DNA of 64,000 nucleotides from Tropicimonas isoalkanivorans (GTDB lineage: Bacteria; Pseudomonadota; Alphaproteobacteria; Rhodobacterales; Rhodobacteraceae): positions 406,810-470,809 of the forward strand of contig NZ_FOLG01000002.1 of assembly GCF_900112335.1 (NCBI RefSeq). Direction: 5' to 3'. Under the pieces are notes generated by a model. That model searched no databases. It saw only the letters and a program-made list of their open reading frames with translations, and was not told where the DNA came from. Below, piece by piece: positions 25,030 through 34,274 of this stretch. Made by a program: the position numbers and the translations under genes. Position 1 is the stretch's first letter; every line of letters starts with the position of its first letter.

Positions 25030-25776
25030 ATGACCGACGAGACCGACATATCCCCTCCGCAACTCGCGCCGTTGGGCCTTGACGGGCTGCTCGTGCGGTT
25101 CGCGGACCGGCTGTCGGAGGCCGGGAACCGGGCGACGCTGGCCTTTCGCGCAACGGCCGAGGATGCGCTGGACGATCTGCTGGAGGCGTCCAGTTCCGCC
25201 GGGGCGGTGCACCTGCGGTTCGACCCGACCCGGACGACCCATGCCGAGTTGCAACGCGCCGTCGAGGCGCTCCTTGCGACACGCGATTGGCAGGACGCGC
25301 CGCTCCCGGCCCGGCGCCGCCTGTGGCGGGTTCCGGCAGCCTATGGCGGCCTGCTGGCACCGCAGTTGGGCCGGGCGGCGGCGCTCGCCGGGGTGTCAGA
25401 AACGGAGGCCATTGCGTATCTCGGCTCTGTCCGGCTTCGCGTGATGGCGATCGGCTTCGCGCCGGGTCAGCCGTACCTCGGCCACCTGGCCGAACGGTGG
25501 GATTTGCCGCGCCAGACCGACCTCGACACACGCGTGCCGCCCGGGGCACTCGGCCTCGCCGTCCGCCAGATGGTCCTGTTCCCGACGTCCAGCCAGACCG
25601 GCTGGTACCACGTCGCTCAAACCGCCTTTCGCTGCTTCCGCCCGGACGGCACGCCGGCCTTTCCGCTCCGACCCGGTGACGAGATGACCTTCCACCCGGT
25701 GCCGCCGGAGGAGATCGAGGCCCAGCGGCACGACCCGGCGGGCGACGGTGGGGCAACCTGTGAGGATCTGCCGTGA
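25030..25776 (+). CDS. pxpB: 5-oxoprolinase subunit B (KipI/allophanate hydrolase subunit 1-like)
   Basis: One of three subunits of the ATP-dependent bacterial 5-oxoprolinase PxpABC, which opens pyroglutamate to glutamate. The 248 residues include LVRFADRLSE, the RLWRVPAAYGG and FAPGQPYLGHL segments, and PPGALGLAVRQMVLFPTSSQTGWYHV split over two conserved blocks, typical of the KipI-like cyclophilin fold. The stop overlaps the pxpC GTG by four bases. No pxpA gene lies on either side. Confidence 0.92.
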   Translation: MTDETDISPPQLAPLGLDGLLVRFADRLSEAGNRATLAFRATAEDALDDLLEASSSAGAVHLRFDPTRTTHAELQRAVEALLATRDWQDAPLPARRRLWRVPAAYGGLLAPQLGRAAALAGVSETEAIAYLGSVRLRVMAIGFAPGQPYLGHLAERWDLPRQTDLDTRVPPGALGLAVRQMVLFPTSSQTGWYHVAQTAFRCFRPDGTPAFPLRPGDEMTFHPVPPEEIEAQRHDPAGDGGATCEDLP

Positions 25777-26825
25777 CGCGGGAGGTGCACATTCTCCGCG
25801 CGGGCCCCGGCGTGACGGTACAGGACCTTGGGCGTCCCGGGTACCTCGCGCAGGGCCTCTCCTGTGGCGGGGCGGCCGATCCGGTGGCGCTGGCCGAAGG
25901 GGCCGCGTTGCTGGAACAGGCCGTATCCTGCGCAGCCATCGAGGTCGCCGGGGCCGTGCTGGAGGTGGAGGCGACCGCGCCGGTGCGTTTCGCCCTGACC
26001 GGGGCGCCGATGCGGGCGCAGATCGGGAGCGACGGGCGCTCGCTGGCGTGGAACGCCAGCCACCGGCTCGACGCGGGCGAAACGCTGCGCCTCGCCCCCG
26101 GCGGCACGGGCAGTTACGGATACCTGCACCTTGGCGGCGGGATCGACACGCCGGAACGGGTCGGCGGCCGGGGCGCGCATCTCGCAGCGGGCCTGGGCGC
26201 CCCGCTCGACCGCGGCGACCGGCTCACGCTGGCAGCGGACCCTCAGCCAGATGCGTCGCCGCGCCGGCTGCCCCCGGACGACCGCTTCTCGGGAGGGACC
26301 ATCCGGATGATCCCCGGCCCGCAGACGGGCCTGTTCCCCCAGGCACTTCTGACGCGGTTCCTCTCCACGCCATTCGAACGGACCGCGTGGGGCAACCGGC
26401 AGGGCGTGAAACTTGGCTTCTCGGGAGAAGGCTTCCGCCCGGAGGGCGGGTTGCACCTGCTCTCAGAGGTCATCGTGCCCGGCGACATCCAAATCACCGG
26501 CGACGGCACGCCCTATGTCCTCGGGCCGGAATGCCAGACGATCGGCGGCTACCCCCGGATCGGCACGGTCCTGCCTCAGGATCTGCCGAAGGTGCTTCAG
26601 GCGGCACCCGGCGCGGCGCTTCGCTTCCGGATGGTGCCGCTGGAGAGCGCCGCCGCCGACTACCTGTCGCCCGAGGCGCAGACCCGCGCGCTGTCCCGCC
26701 GGGTCGAGCCACTGGTGCGGGACCCGCGTCACGTTCCCAACTTGCTCTCGTACGAATTCATCAGCGGCGTGACGGCGGGGCGGGAGTTGTCCGGCCCCGA
26801 CGGGGACGACGCGGGGGGTGATTGA
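25773..26825 (+). CDS. pxpC: 5-oxoprolinase subunit C (KipA/allophanate hydrolase subunit 2-like)
   Basis: Partner subunit of PxpB, 350 residues. It starts with GTG at 25773 overlapping the pxpB stop as GTGA. Family segments seen are GVTVQDLGRPGYLAQGLSCGG near the N-terminus, YGYLHLGGGIDTP, IPGPQTGLFP, and VVPGDIQITGDGTPYVLGPE with TIGGYPRIG. The gene converges on cpaA with a 27-bp gap, so nothing follows it in the operon. Confidence 0.92.
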   Translation: MTREVHILRAGPGVTVQDLGRPGYLAQGLSCGGAADPVALAEGAALLEQAVSCAAIEVAGAVLEVEATAPVRFALTGAPMRAQIGSDGRSLAWNASHRLDAGETLRLAPGGTGSYGYLHLGGGIDTPERVGGRGAHLAAGLGAPLDRGDRLTLAADPQPDASPRRLPPDDRFSGGTIRMIPGPQTGLFPQALLTRFLSTPFERTAWGNRQGVKLGFSGEGFRPEGGLHLLSEVIVPGDIQITGDGTPYVLGPECQTIGGYPRIGTVLPQDLPKVLQAAPGAALRFRMVPLESAAADYLSPEAQTRALSRRVEPLVRDPRHVPNLLSYEFISGVTAGRELSGPDGDDAGGD

Positions 26826-26852
26826 TCTGCGGCCGCTCCCCCCGGTTCTGCC

Positions 26853-27323
26853 CTACCCCGCGAGCGCGGAGACCATGACCGGGTGCATGAGGCCCGCGAG
26901 CGAGATGGAGATGCCCATCGGGAACATCCCCTTGGCCCGCACGCCGACCCACCCGGACCGGGCGGCTGCCGGCGCCAGCCGCATCGTCAGGACGACCGCG
27001 ATGCCCAGCAGCATGGCAACCGAGAACAGCAGCGCGAACTCCACCCGCGTGCCCGGGGGAATGAGCAGCATGAGCGCGCTCAGCACCTTCACGTCCCCGC
27101 CGCCGAACAGGCCCGCGGCAAAGGTGACAAACCCGATCCCCAGGACGCAGGCCGCCGCGATGACCCTCGACGTGACGGACGCCATGGGCAAAACCGGGAG
27201 GCAGACCACGAAGATCACCACGATGCCGAGCACCAGCCAGTTCGGAATGCGCATGAAACGCAGGTCGCTATAGGCCATCCAGGCGAGCAACGGGGCGGCG
27301 AGGACGAGCGGCAACAGTTCCAT
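26853..27323 (-). CDS. cpaA: Prepilin peptidase of the Tad system
   Basis: Inner-membrane aspartic peptidase (A24, TadV/CpaA type) that removes the leader of Flp pilin. The 156-residue protein has about five membrane helices; the catalytic aspartates are in YSDLRFMRIPN and GGGDVKVL. It lacks the N-terminal methylase domain, as usual for TadV. It is the last gene of the Tad cluster, six bases after the LuxR-type gene stop. Confidence 0.92.
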   Translation of the reverse strand: MELLPLVLAAPLLAWMAYSDLRFMRIPNWLVLGIVVIFVVCLPVLPMASVTSRVIAAACVLGIGFVTFAAGLFGGGDVKVLSALMLLIPPGTRVEFALLFSVAMLLGIAVVLTMRLAPAAARSGWVGVRAKGMFPMGISISLAGLMHPVMVSALAG

Positions 27324-27329
27324 ACCGCC

Positions 27330-28166
27330 CTACGCGATCTTCCGCTTCGGGGCGACGAGGGACTCCGCCGGCTTGCGCAGCAACAGGTAGAGCAGGTCGG
27401 GAAGGTTCTCCGTCGCCGTCTTGGCGTAAATGTTGCGCAGGTGCGTCCTCAGCGTGGAGCGGGCAATGGAAAGCTCGTCGCAGATGGAAGACAGCGTGAC
27501 CCCCCGTGTGAGCAGCAGGCAGATACGGAATTCGGCCCGGCTGAGGCGCGCGGGATTGCGATGGCCGAGAAGATCGGTGCCGTAAATCGGCTTGTCGTCC
27601 TTGTCCTCCTTGCTCAGGACGCTGGAGACGAAAATTCCCTCGGACCGTTTGCGCCACGCCTCGCTCAGGGTCATGGCGAGCGAATTCAGAACCGCGTGCT
27701 GGCCGGGCGTGAGCGGATTGGCAAAATGAATTTCCAGAAAGTCAGAATGGGACTGTTCGGTGGCCAGTGGCACGATGGCGAGTTCCCGCATGTTCCGGCG
27801 CGAATGGAAGAGGTCCAGCGCGGGGTCGGCCTCCACTTCGACCGCAGAGCGCAGCCACACCGTTCCCGGCCGGGCGCTGGCGAGGAAATCCGACAGGATC
27901 GACACCGCGAAGGACCGCTGCAGCCGGGGCATCGGAGCGTTCGCCGGCATGGCGTCATACGCCAGGATGCGCGTGGTCGCTCCGGCGCCAATACGGACGC
28001 GTGAAATCGCCAGCGCTTCGGACCCGAGGCTATCGCCGATGGCCTTCAGCGCGCGGTCGACGACCTGCTGCCCCTTGACGCATTCGCACCAACGGTAAAC
28101 GGCGTCTATGAGTGATATTGCATTACCAATCCCTGCGGACTGGCCTGTCCCTTCGAAAAATGACAT
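27330..28166 (-). CDS. LuxR-type helix-turn-helix regulator
   Basis: A 278-residue protein with a C-terminal LuxR-type HTH (LSRAEFRICLLLTRGVTLSSICDELSIA...STLRTHLRNIYAKT, about residues 205-262, in two blocks). The N-terminal 190 residues look like a GAF/autoinducer-type sensor domain but no ligand signature was recognised. Placed between tadC and cpaA, it is a natural candidate regulator of the pilus genes, which is inference from position. The 265-bp AT-rich gap upstream holds a TGTGGCGAA direct repeat at 28382 and 28404. Confidence 0.8.
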   Translation of the reverse strand: MSFFEGTGQSAGIGNAISLIDAVYRWCECVKGQQVVDRALKAIGDSLGSEALAISRVRIGAGATTRILAYDAMPANAPMPRLQRSFAVSILSDFLASARPGTVWLRSAVEVEADPALDLFHSRRNMRELAIVPLATEQSHSDFLEIHFANPLTPGQHAVLNSLAMTLSEAWRKRSEGIFVSSVLSKEDKDDKPIYGTDLLGHRNPARLSRAEFRICLLLTRGVTLSSICDELSIARSTLRTHLRNIYAKTATENLPDLLYLLLRKPAESLVAPKRKIA

Positions 28167-28431
28167 CTCGACTCTCCGGTCGTACTAAAACTAACAATAC
28201 ACGCTGCCCGGGACTGGCGTCGTGCCTGGTACAATTCACTGCCTCGTTACAAAGGTTAACGGGCAGCTTGAAAACGAGTCAATTATTCAAGTCAGCAACA
28301 GTGCGTTCGCGCAATAGTTCACCCTGAGATTGTATCTTTTCCGCCGACACTCGCTAAAATTACAACCAGAAGTTGCCGAACTGTGGCGAACAAGGTACTG
28401 ATATGTGGCGAAAAAGTGTCATTCATCCCTG

Positions 28432-29430
28432 TTAGTTCGCCGCAAAGTAGTTCGCGTAACGGATCACAACCGGGCCAAGAACGATCAGAAGCAGCGCGGG
28501 CAGCATTAACGAGGCCAGAACACCCGACATTTTCACCGGAAGCTTGTTGGCCTTTTCCTGCGCCGCCAATTCCCGATAGTTCCGGAGTTCCTCCGAGTAG
28601 ACGTTCAGCGCATCGGTCATGCTGGTGCCGAATTGCATCGACTGGCGGACGACATTGACAAAGGAATGCACGAAGTCGAGGCCAATGCGGTCCGCCATAT
28701 CCGAGAGCGCCGCAGCGCGGGAACGGCCGGCCTGCACCTCGTGCTGGACCGCCAGAAACTCGTAGGCGATATCGGGCGACACCCGGGTCAACTCGTTGCC
28801 GACGCGCGTCATTGCGGCGTCGAAACCCAGCCCGGCTTCCACCGAGATCTGCAGCAGGTCGAGCGCATTCGGAAAGCCCTCCGTGAAGCGCTGCTTGCGC
28901 GCGCTGACCTTCGCATTGAGCGCATAGAGCGGGCCGAAATACCCGGCGCCGATCAGGAAGGCGAGGTGCTTGAAGACCCCCATCTTAGATAGCCCGGCAA
29001 AGCGTTCGACGACGGCCTGCGGCAGGTACTGCGGAAACTCGCGGCTGGCGCCCACAAGGGCCAGAAACAGGCAGGGCAGAAGGAGCGCGAGGAGGATGCG
29101 CTTGAGGGAGAACCGCAGAAGGCTGTTCGGCCCCCCCTGCCCGGCCTGGTTCAGCTTGCGCTGCAGGTTGTTGCGTTCCTTCTCGTTCGTGGGAACGAAG
29201 GTCTTCATCAGGCCCTTGGGGTCCGCGCTGATAGGTTTCAGGATGCCCTGATCGATCCGCGCCTGTCGACGGCGGTCGGAGGCCGCCAGCCGGTCGGCGG
29301 CGGGGTTCCCCGCGGTCGCCGCCGAGGCCAGTCCGTAGACCAGCAGCAGCGAGCCGAGGGCGGCACCGGCGACGATCAGCAGATCGCTATTGGGGACAAA
29401 CGCGGAGAGCAATGTCTGGACGTATTCCAT
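28432..29430 (-). CDS. tadC: Tad pilus inner-membrane platform protein TadC
   Basis: Type II/IV secretion F-domain protein, 332 residues, with an N-terminal membrane helix, a cytoplasmic F domain (ALDLLQISVEAGLGFDAAMTRV...) and C-terminal helices (VLASLMLPALLLIVLGPVVI). It forms the platform with TadB that works with the CpaF motor. It starts nine bases after the tadB stop; no terminator was seen after its stop. Confidence 0.93.
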   Translation of the reverse strand: MEYVQTLLSAFVPNSDLLIVAGAALGSLLLVYGLASAATAGNPAADRLAASDRRRQARIDQGILKPISADPKGLMKTFVPTNEKERNNLQRKLNQAGQGGPNSLLRFSLKRILLALLLPCLFLALVGASREFPQYLPQAVVERFAGLSKMGVFKHLAFLIGAGYFGPLYALNAKVSARKQRFTEGFPNALDLLQISVEAGLGFDAAMTRVGNELTRVSPDIAYEFLAVQHEVQAGRSRAAALSDMADRIGLDFVHSFVNVVRQSMQFGTSMTDALNVYSEELRNYRELAAQEKANKLPVKMSGVLASLMLPALLLIVLGPVVIRYANYFAAN

Positions 29431-29439
29431 GGGGCGACC

Positions 29440-30411
29440 TCAGATCCTGAAGTTGACGAGCCGGCGGAGCACCAGCGCATTGGCGATGGTCAGGCCGATC
29501 ACGGTAAGGGCCATCGGCTGGAACATCGGGTCATCCATGACGCCGCGGTAGTAGCTGGGCGTGGTCATCATGGTGAAGCCGAAGATGAAGAACGGGATGA
29601 CCGAGAGGAACCAGGCGGAGAGCCGGCCCTCCGACGAAATCGCCCGGATCTTGCGGCGCATGGCAAGGCGGCTGCGGATCGTGCGCGACAGCACGTTGAT
29701 CACCCGCACCAGGTCTCCGCCGGTGCCGTACTGGATGCCGATGCTCGACGCGAGGTAGTCCACATCCTCCACGCCGACCCGGTCGGCGAATTCCTTGAAG
29801 GCATCCACCAGGTCGTCACCGTAGTTGACCTGATCGTGGATGAGGCCGAACTCGGTGCCGATCGGATCGGGCATTTCCTGAGCGACCGACGCGATCGAGG
29901 TACTGAGCGGATGGCCGACCTTCAGCCCGCGTGCCATCAGATCGAGCGCGTCCGGAAGCTGCGTGACCAGCTTCTGCGTGCGCTCCCGCACCCGCGCCTC
30001 CACCACCAGTGCCGGCACCAGGAAGGCGGGCAGAAGGGCGAGCACCGCGACGACCTCGATGTTCATGAAGCGCTGCCCGAAGAACGTGGCGAGCGCCCAG
30101 AGCAGCAGGCAGAGCCCGAGGAACATCCGCGCGCTGATCATGAACCCGGCCTTGCGCAAGGTCGCGGACAGATCGCCGTAGACCGGGACCTTCGCAAAGG
30201 CCCCCTGCCGCGAGACCGGCTTGAGCAAGGCCAGCAGTTCGGCCGAGCTCTTGCCCTCCGCGATCATCCGCATCCGCCGGCTTCGCGCCTCGCTGCGGTT
30301 CTCCCGCTGGCTCACCAACTGGCCAAGACCGGAGATGAACACCAACGCCCCCACCGCGACGCCGCAATAGACGAGATAGAGGATTTCCTGTTCGCCGAGC
30401 AGTCCCAGCAT
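29440..30411 (-). CDS. tadB: Tad pilus inner-membrane platform protein TadB
   Basis: The 323-residue partner of TadC. It has N-terminal helices (VYCGVAVGALVFISGLGQL), a cytoplasmic F domain with LPDALDLMARGLKVGHPLST and a C-terminal membrane pair. It lies three bases after the cpaF stop, in the standard cpaF-tadB-tadC order. Confidence 0.94.
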   Translation of the reverse strand: MLGLLGEQEILYLVYCGVAVGALVFISGLGQLVSQRENRSEARSRRMRMIAEGKSSAELLALLKPVSRQGAFAKVPVYGDLSATLRKAGFMISARMFLGLCLLLWALATFFGQRFMNIEVVAVLALLPAFLVPALVVEARVRERTQKLVTQLPDALDLMARGLKVGHPLSTSIASVAQEMPDPIGTEFGLIHDQVNYGDDLVDAFKEFADRVGVEDVDYLASSIGIQYGTGGDLVRVINVLSRTIRSRLAMRRKIRAISSEGRLSAWFLSVIPFFIFGFTMMTTPSYYRGVMDDPMFQPMALTVIGLTIANALVLRRLVNFRI

Positions 30412-30414
30412 GGC

Positions 30415-31809
30415 TCAGACCTCCCGCGCGGTGAACATGTCGCTCGGCAGCTCGACACCGGCGGCCTGCAGCCGTTCGGCGGCGAACGGGCGAATGCCGG
30501 TGGGCACGAACTCTCCCAGCACCTCGCCAGCCTCGGAGACACCGCGGCGGCGGAACACGAACATGTCCTGCATCGTGATGACATCCCCCTCCATGCCGGT
30601 GATCTCGGAGACCGACATCACCCGGCGGCGGCCGTCCGACAGGCGGGACAGCTGGATCACGAAATCCAGGCCGGACGAGATCTGGCTACGGATGGCCGAC
30701 AGCGGCAGGTCCGCGCCGATCATCGTCACCATCTGCTCGATCCGCGACAGCGCATCGCGCGCGGAGTTGGCGTGCACCGTCGTCATGGACCCGTCGTGGC
30801 CGGTGTTCATGGCCTGAAGCATGTCGAACGCCTCGGCTCCACGCACCTCGCCGACGATGATCCGGTCGGGCCGCATCCGCAGCGCGTTGCGCACGAGGTC
30901 GCGCTGCAGCACCGCGCCGGTGCCGGACGGGCTCGGCGGACGCGTCTCCAGCCGTACAACGTGCTCCTGCTGCAACCGCAGTTCAGCGGCGTCCTCGATG
31001 GTCACGATCCGCTCGCGCTCGTCGATGGCGGCGGACATGGCGTTCAGCATGGTCGTCTTGCCGGAGCCCGTTCCGCCGGAAATGAGCACGTTCATCCGGG
31101 CCGAGACGAGGCCCTTGAGGAACCGCGCCGCCTGATCGTTCAGCGCGCCATAGTCCACGAGCTTCTGCATCGTCAGGGGCTTTTCGGAGAACTTCCGGAT
31201 GGAGATGCTCGGCCCGTCTACCGCGCAGGGCCGGATGATCGCGTTGACCCGGCTTCCGTCCTCCAGCCGTGCATCCACCCACGGGTTCGACTCATCCACC
31301 CGGCGGCCGATACGGGAGACGATCTTGTCGATGATCCGCAGCAGGTGCTTCTCGTCGAGGAATCGCACCGAGGACCGCTCCAGCACGCCGTTGCGTTCCA
31401 CGAACACGCTCCGGTGGCCATTGACGAGGATGTCGTTGATCGTCGGGTCTGCCAGCAGCGGCTCCAGCGGCCCCAGCCCCAGAACTTCGTGCATCAGATC
31501 GTCCACGACGGTCTTGAACTGCTCCGAGCGCATCGGGTTGCCTTCCTCGCTCAGCACCTGGCTGACAAGGGAGGCCACCTCGCGGCGCAGGTCGTCCGGC
31601 TGGATCTTGTCGATCACCGACAGGTTCAACCGGTCGAGCAGCGCGTCGTGCAGGCGGCTCTTGAGCTGCAGGAATTCCCCGAGTTCCCGCTCCTGCTCGG
31701 TCGGCACCTGCCGCGCACGCTCTTCGCTGACGCTGCTGAGCGCTCCAGGCAGGGCCACAACCTTTCCATCGGTCTCGGCAATGGCGCGTTTGCTGAAATT
31801 TTTGAACAT
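30415..31809 (-). CDS. cpaF: Tad pilus assembly ATPase CpaF/TadA
   Basis: Hexameric secretion ATPase that powers extension and retraction of the Flp pilus. Of its 464 residues, Walker [10 protein letters not shown] lies at 245-253; [16 protein letters not shown] precedes it, followed by the Asp box [11 protein letters not shown] and the His box [12 protein letters not shown] / [14 protein letters not shown] typical of the T4SS-like class. The start ATG 31809 follows AGGAG. Flanked by cpaE (12 bp gap) and tadB. Confidence 0.97.
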   Translation of the reverse strand: MFKNFSKRAIAETDGKVVALPGALSSVSEERARQVPTEQERELGEFLQLKSRLHDALLDRLNLSVIDKIQPDDLRREVASLVSQVLSEEGNPMRSEQFKTVVDDLMHEVLGLGPLEPLLADPTINDILVNGHRSVFVERNGVLERSSVRFLDEKHLLRIIDKIVSRIGRRVDESNPWVDARLEDGSRVNAIIRPCAVDGPSISIRKFSEKPLTMQKLVDYGALNDQAARFLKGLVSARMNVLISGGTGSGKTTMLNAMSAAIDERERIVTIEDAAELRLQQEHVVRLETRPPSPSGTGAVLQRDLVRNALRMRPDRIIVGEVRGAEAFDMLQAMNTGHDGSMTTVHANSARDALSRIEQMVTMIGADLPLSAIRSQISSGLDFVIQLSRLSDGRRRVMSVSEITGMEGDVITMQDMFVFRRRGVSEAGEVLGEFVPTGIRPFAAERLQAAGVELPSDMFTAREV

Positions 31810-31821
31810 TTATTGAACTCC

Positions 31822-33027
31822 TTACCCGACCGACTTCCGGGAGACCGACGATTGTTCGAATGCCGTCTCGAGAGACCGGCAGAGTTTGGTAATGGCTTTC
31901 GTGACCGGCGAGCGCCGCGCGGCCTCTGCGAGCGGCACACCGCGGTCGATGGCTTCGCGCATGGCCTTCCTATCGTCCGGCAGCCAGGCCGCGAATTGCC
32001 GTTCGAGCACGTGGGTGGCCTCCGTATGGTGGCGGCCCATGAACATCGGACGCTTCTCGCGGTTGACGATGACGTCGACGGCGAGCCCGAGGTGGTCTTC
32101 GGTGTAGAAGTCGATCAGCCGGCGGGCCTGCTGGATGGAGGGCACGGCGGTGTCCGTCACCATCAGCATCCGGGCGCTCATTTCCAGCACGGGCGCGATC
32201 CAGCCCACCAGGGTGCGCGGCAGGTCGACCACGACATAGTCGTATTCCGTCGACAGCGTCTCCATGATCGCCCGAACCTGCTCCGGCTGCAGGGCGTCCA
32301 CCGGCACGAGGCTCGTGGGCGCGGGCAGAACGGCGAGGCCGGACTCCAGCCGGATCATGGACTGCTCAAGGAAGACCGCATCGGGGATCATCGAGTCCTT
32401 CGCGATCTGGAACAGGCTGTCATTGCGCGGCACGTCCAGAAAGCCCGCGACGGCGCCGAACTGCAGGTCCAGATCGACCAGCGCCACCCGGTTCTTCGCG
32501 GTCTTCTTCCGGCGGCCCTCTTGGTGCAGCAGGGCGTGGGCCAGGTTCACCGCGACCGTCGTCGCGCCGATCCCACCCCGCGCCTGTGAGACGGAAATGA
32601 TGCGGCCGGGCGCACGTGCATCTTCCGCGGGCTTCGCGATGGCGGAGATAGACTCCTTGATGACGGCGCGGAGTTCTTCCGCCGAGACCGTGTCGGGCAG
32701 AACCGTGTCCGCGCCGGCGCGCGCCAGGATATGCGCCGCCTGGAGCGAGGCAGACCCCTCCGTCAGCGCAATGATCCGGGACTTGCCCGGGGTGATCGCG
32801 CGGATGGACTTCAGCGCCGGCACATCGTTGCCGGTGCTCGTGTCCGTGCGGAAGATGATGACGCCATGGGACTTCGCCAGGTCGACGGCATGCCCGTTGA
32901 TGGAAGACAGGGTCGAGGGAACGTCCTCGACGCGGAATGCCTCCGTTTCCCGGATCGCCTGAGCGAGCGCCCTTGCGGCCGGATCGCTGAAACCGACCAA
33001 TGCGACGGAATGTTCGCGGTCCTTCAT
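31822..33027 (-). CDS. cpaE: Tad pilus localisation ATPase CpaE/TadZ
   Basis: ParA/MinD-type protein that places the pilus machine at the pole. The 401 residues from ATG 33027 show an N-terminal receiver-like region (VALVGFSDPAARALAQAI) and a C-terminal ParA-like ATPase with deviant Walker A QARGGIGATTVAVNLAH and VVDLPRTL. The terminal lysine of the classical P loop is replaced by Ala (GGIGAT), as in many TadZ proteins. Confidence 0.94.
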   Translation of the reverse strand: MKDREHSVALVGFSDPAARALAQAIRETEAFRVEDVPSTLSSINGHAVDLAKSHGVIIFRTDTSTGNDVPALKSIRAITPGKSRIIALTEGSASLQAAHILARAGADTVLPDTVSAEELRAVIKESISAIAKPAEDARAPGRIISVSQARGGIGATTVAVNLAHALLHQEGRRKKTAKNRVALVDLDLQFGAVAGFLDVPRNDSLFQIAKDSMIPDAVFLEQSMIRLESGLAVLPAPTSLVPVDALQPEQVRAIMETLSTEYDYVVVDLPRTLVGWIAPVLEMSARMLMVTDTAVPSIQQARRLIDFYTEDHLGLAVDVIVNREKRPMFMGRHHTEATHVLERQFAAWLPDDRKAMREAIDRGVPLAEAARRSPVTKAITKLCRSLETAFEQSSVSRKSVG

Positions 33028-33046
33028 AACTGGCTCCCTCTTAAAA

Positions 33047-33736
33047 CTACTCTGGCATGCCATGGGCGAGATCCTCGGCGGGCAAGGACACGCTCAGGGC
33101 TGGAAAATTGATCATGTTGCTGTTGGTCTGGCCCCCCAGATCCGTCGGGCCGGTGCCCATCGCCATCCCGGCGAGCGCCCCCAGCGGCGACACGAATTCA
33201 AACTGCACGTCCCGCAGCTCCACCGTAACGATTAGCACGCACGGACCGCCGAGAAACCCGAGGTTGTCGTCAAACGTATAGGAAAACATCAGGTTTTCCC
33301 GTCCAGACCCGCTCGGCAGCAGGCCGTCCATCACGGTCCAGATCTCGTCCACAGTGTCCTTCGCGTCGCCGGGCGCGGCCGCTGCGTCGCCGGTGCACGA
33401 CAGGGTCGGCTTGGCCTTGCACACGTTCGTCTGGCAATGGGCGCCGAATTCCGGCGGCGGCACATCGGCGTTGTTGGGATCGACTTCGTAGATCCAGAAA
33501 TCCGCCGGCGTCGCGCAGGCCGGCGGGCGAACCACAGCGATCCGGGCGGCAAGGTTGATCGCCTTCTCGACCGTCACATAGTGATAGGCCAGCCGGCCGA
33601 AGTCGATCAGCCCGAAGATCAGGAGCAGGAACAGGGACAGCACCAGCGCGAATTCGACCAGCGTCGTGCCGTTCTCCTCCCGCCAGAAGCCGGTGAGGCG
33701 CCCGCGGGTCGCGAGATATGTGCGCGCGCGGGTCAT
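33047..33736 (-). CDS. TadE/TadG-like pilus assembly protein
   Basis: A 229-residue pseudopilin-like protein. The N-terminal basic stretch is followed by EENGTTLVEFALVLSLFLLLIFGLID-type TadE helix (residues about 21-46), then a mainly periplasmic region with six cysteines. Start ATG 33736 overlaps the stop of the preceding gene as ATGA. Minor pilins of this class are cut by CpaA after the Gly of G/TTLVEF. Which of TadE or TadG it should be called is unclear. Confidence 0.87.
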   Translation of the reverse strand: MTRARTYLATRGRLTGFWREENGTTLVEFALVLSLFLLLIFGLIDFGRLAYHYVTVEKAINLAARIAVVRPPACATPADFWIYEVDPNNADVPPPEFGAHCQTNVCKAKPTLSCTGDAAAAPGDAKDTVDEIWTVMDGLLPSGSGRENLMFSYTFDDNLGFLGGPCVLIVTVELRDVQFEFVSPLGALAGMAMGTGPTDLGGQTNSNMINFPALSVSLPAEDLAHGMPE

Positions 33737-34269
33737 GTGCCGAAGATCCGGCTCTGGTCGGTCACGGTCTTCGTGAACGTCGCGCGCTGTCCACCGGCCA
33801 GTTCGAACAGGCCGGCGAAGGGGAACGTAACCTGCACCGTCGCCGTCACCTCCGCCACGCCCACGACCGGCACGCGATACGTGACTGCCGTGTCGCCCTC
33901 GGTGCCGTCGAAGCAGGCATAAGACGGCTGGGCGGACAGGATCTCGACGAGCTTGGTTCCGAAGAACCGTCCTGAGGCCGATCGCTTCTCGACGATGGTC
34001 GCAAGGTCGCTTGCCGAAACGTAGGTGCCGATGGAGTCCATGGTGTCGCAGATGTTCGACGGCGCGACACGGGCCAGGTAGCGCGTGGCGTCCCTCACCC
34101 CGGCATTCGCGGCTTGAAAGGACCACATGAGCCGGCCGCCCTCCACGATCACCGCGAACACCAGCAGCATCATCGGCAGGATCAGCGCGAACTCGACAAG
34201 CTGTGCCCCGTCCTCGCCACGGGCGAAGCGCCGGAGGGTCTGGGGGATATGGCGGAACCGGTTCGTCAT
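33733..34269 (-). CDS. tadE: TadE-like minor pilin
   Basis: A 178-residue protein. After a short basic N-terminus it has GEDGAQLVEFALILPMMLLV, the TadE processing site and membrane helix with the conserved Glu at +5, then a periplasmic domain with two cysteines. It is translationally coupled (ATGA) to the gene at 33047 and starts five bases after the 34275 gene stop. Confidence 0.88.
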   Translation of the reverse strand: MTNRFRHIPQTLRRFARGEDGAQLVEFALILPMMLLVFAVIVEGGRLMWSFQAANAGVRDATRYLARVAPSNICDTMDSIGTYVSASDLATIVEKRSASGRFFGTKLVEILSAQPSYACFDGTEGDTAVTYRVPVVGVAEVTATVQVTFPFAGLFELAGGQRATFTKTVTDQSRIFGT

Positions 34270-34274
34270 GGCGC

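Noticed and set aside
27330-28166. Insertion of the LuxR-type gene as a mobile element
   Set aside because: No transposase, terminal repeats or base-composition break around it.
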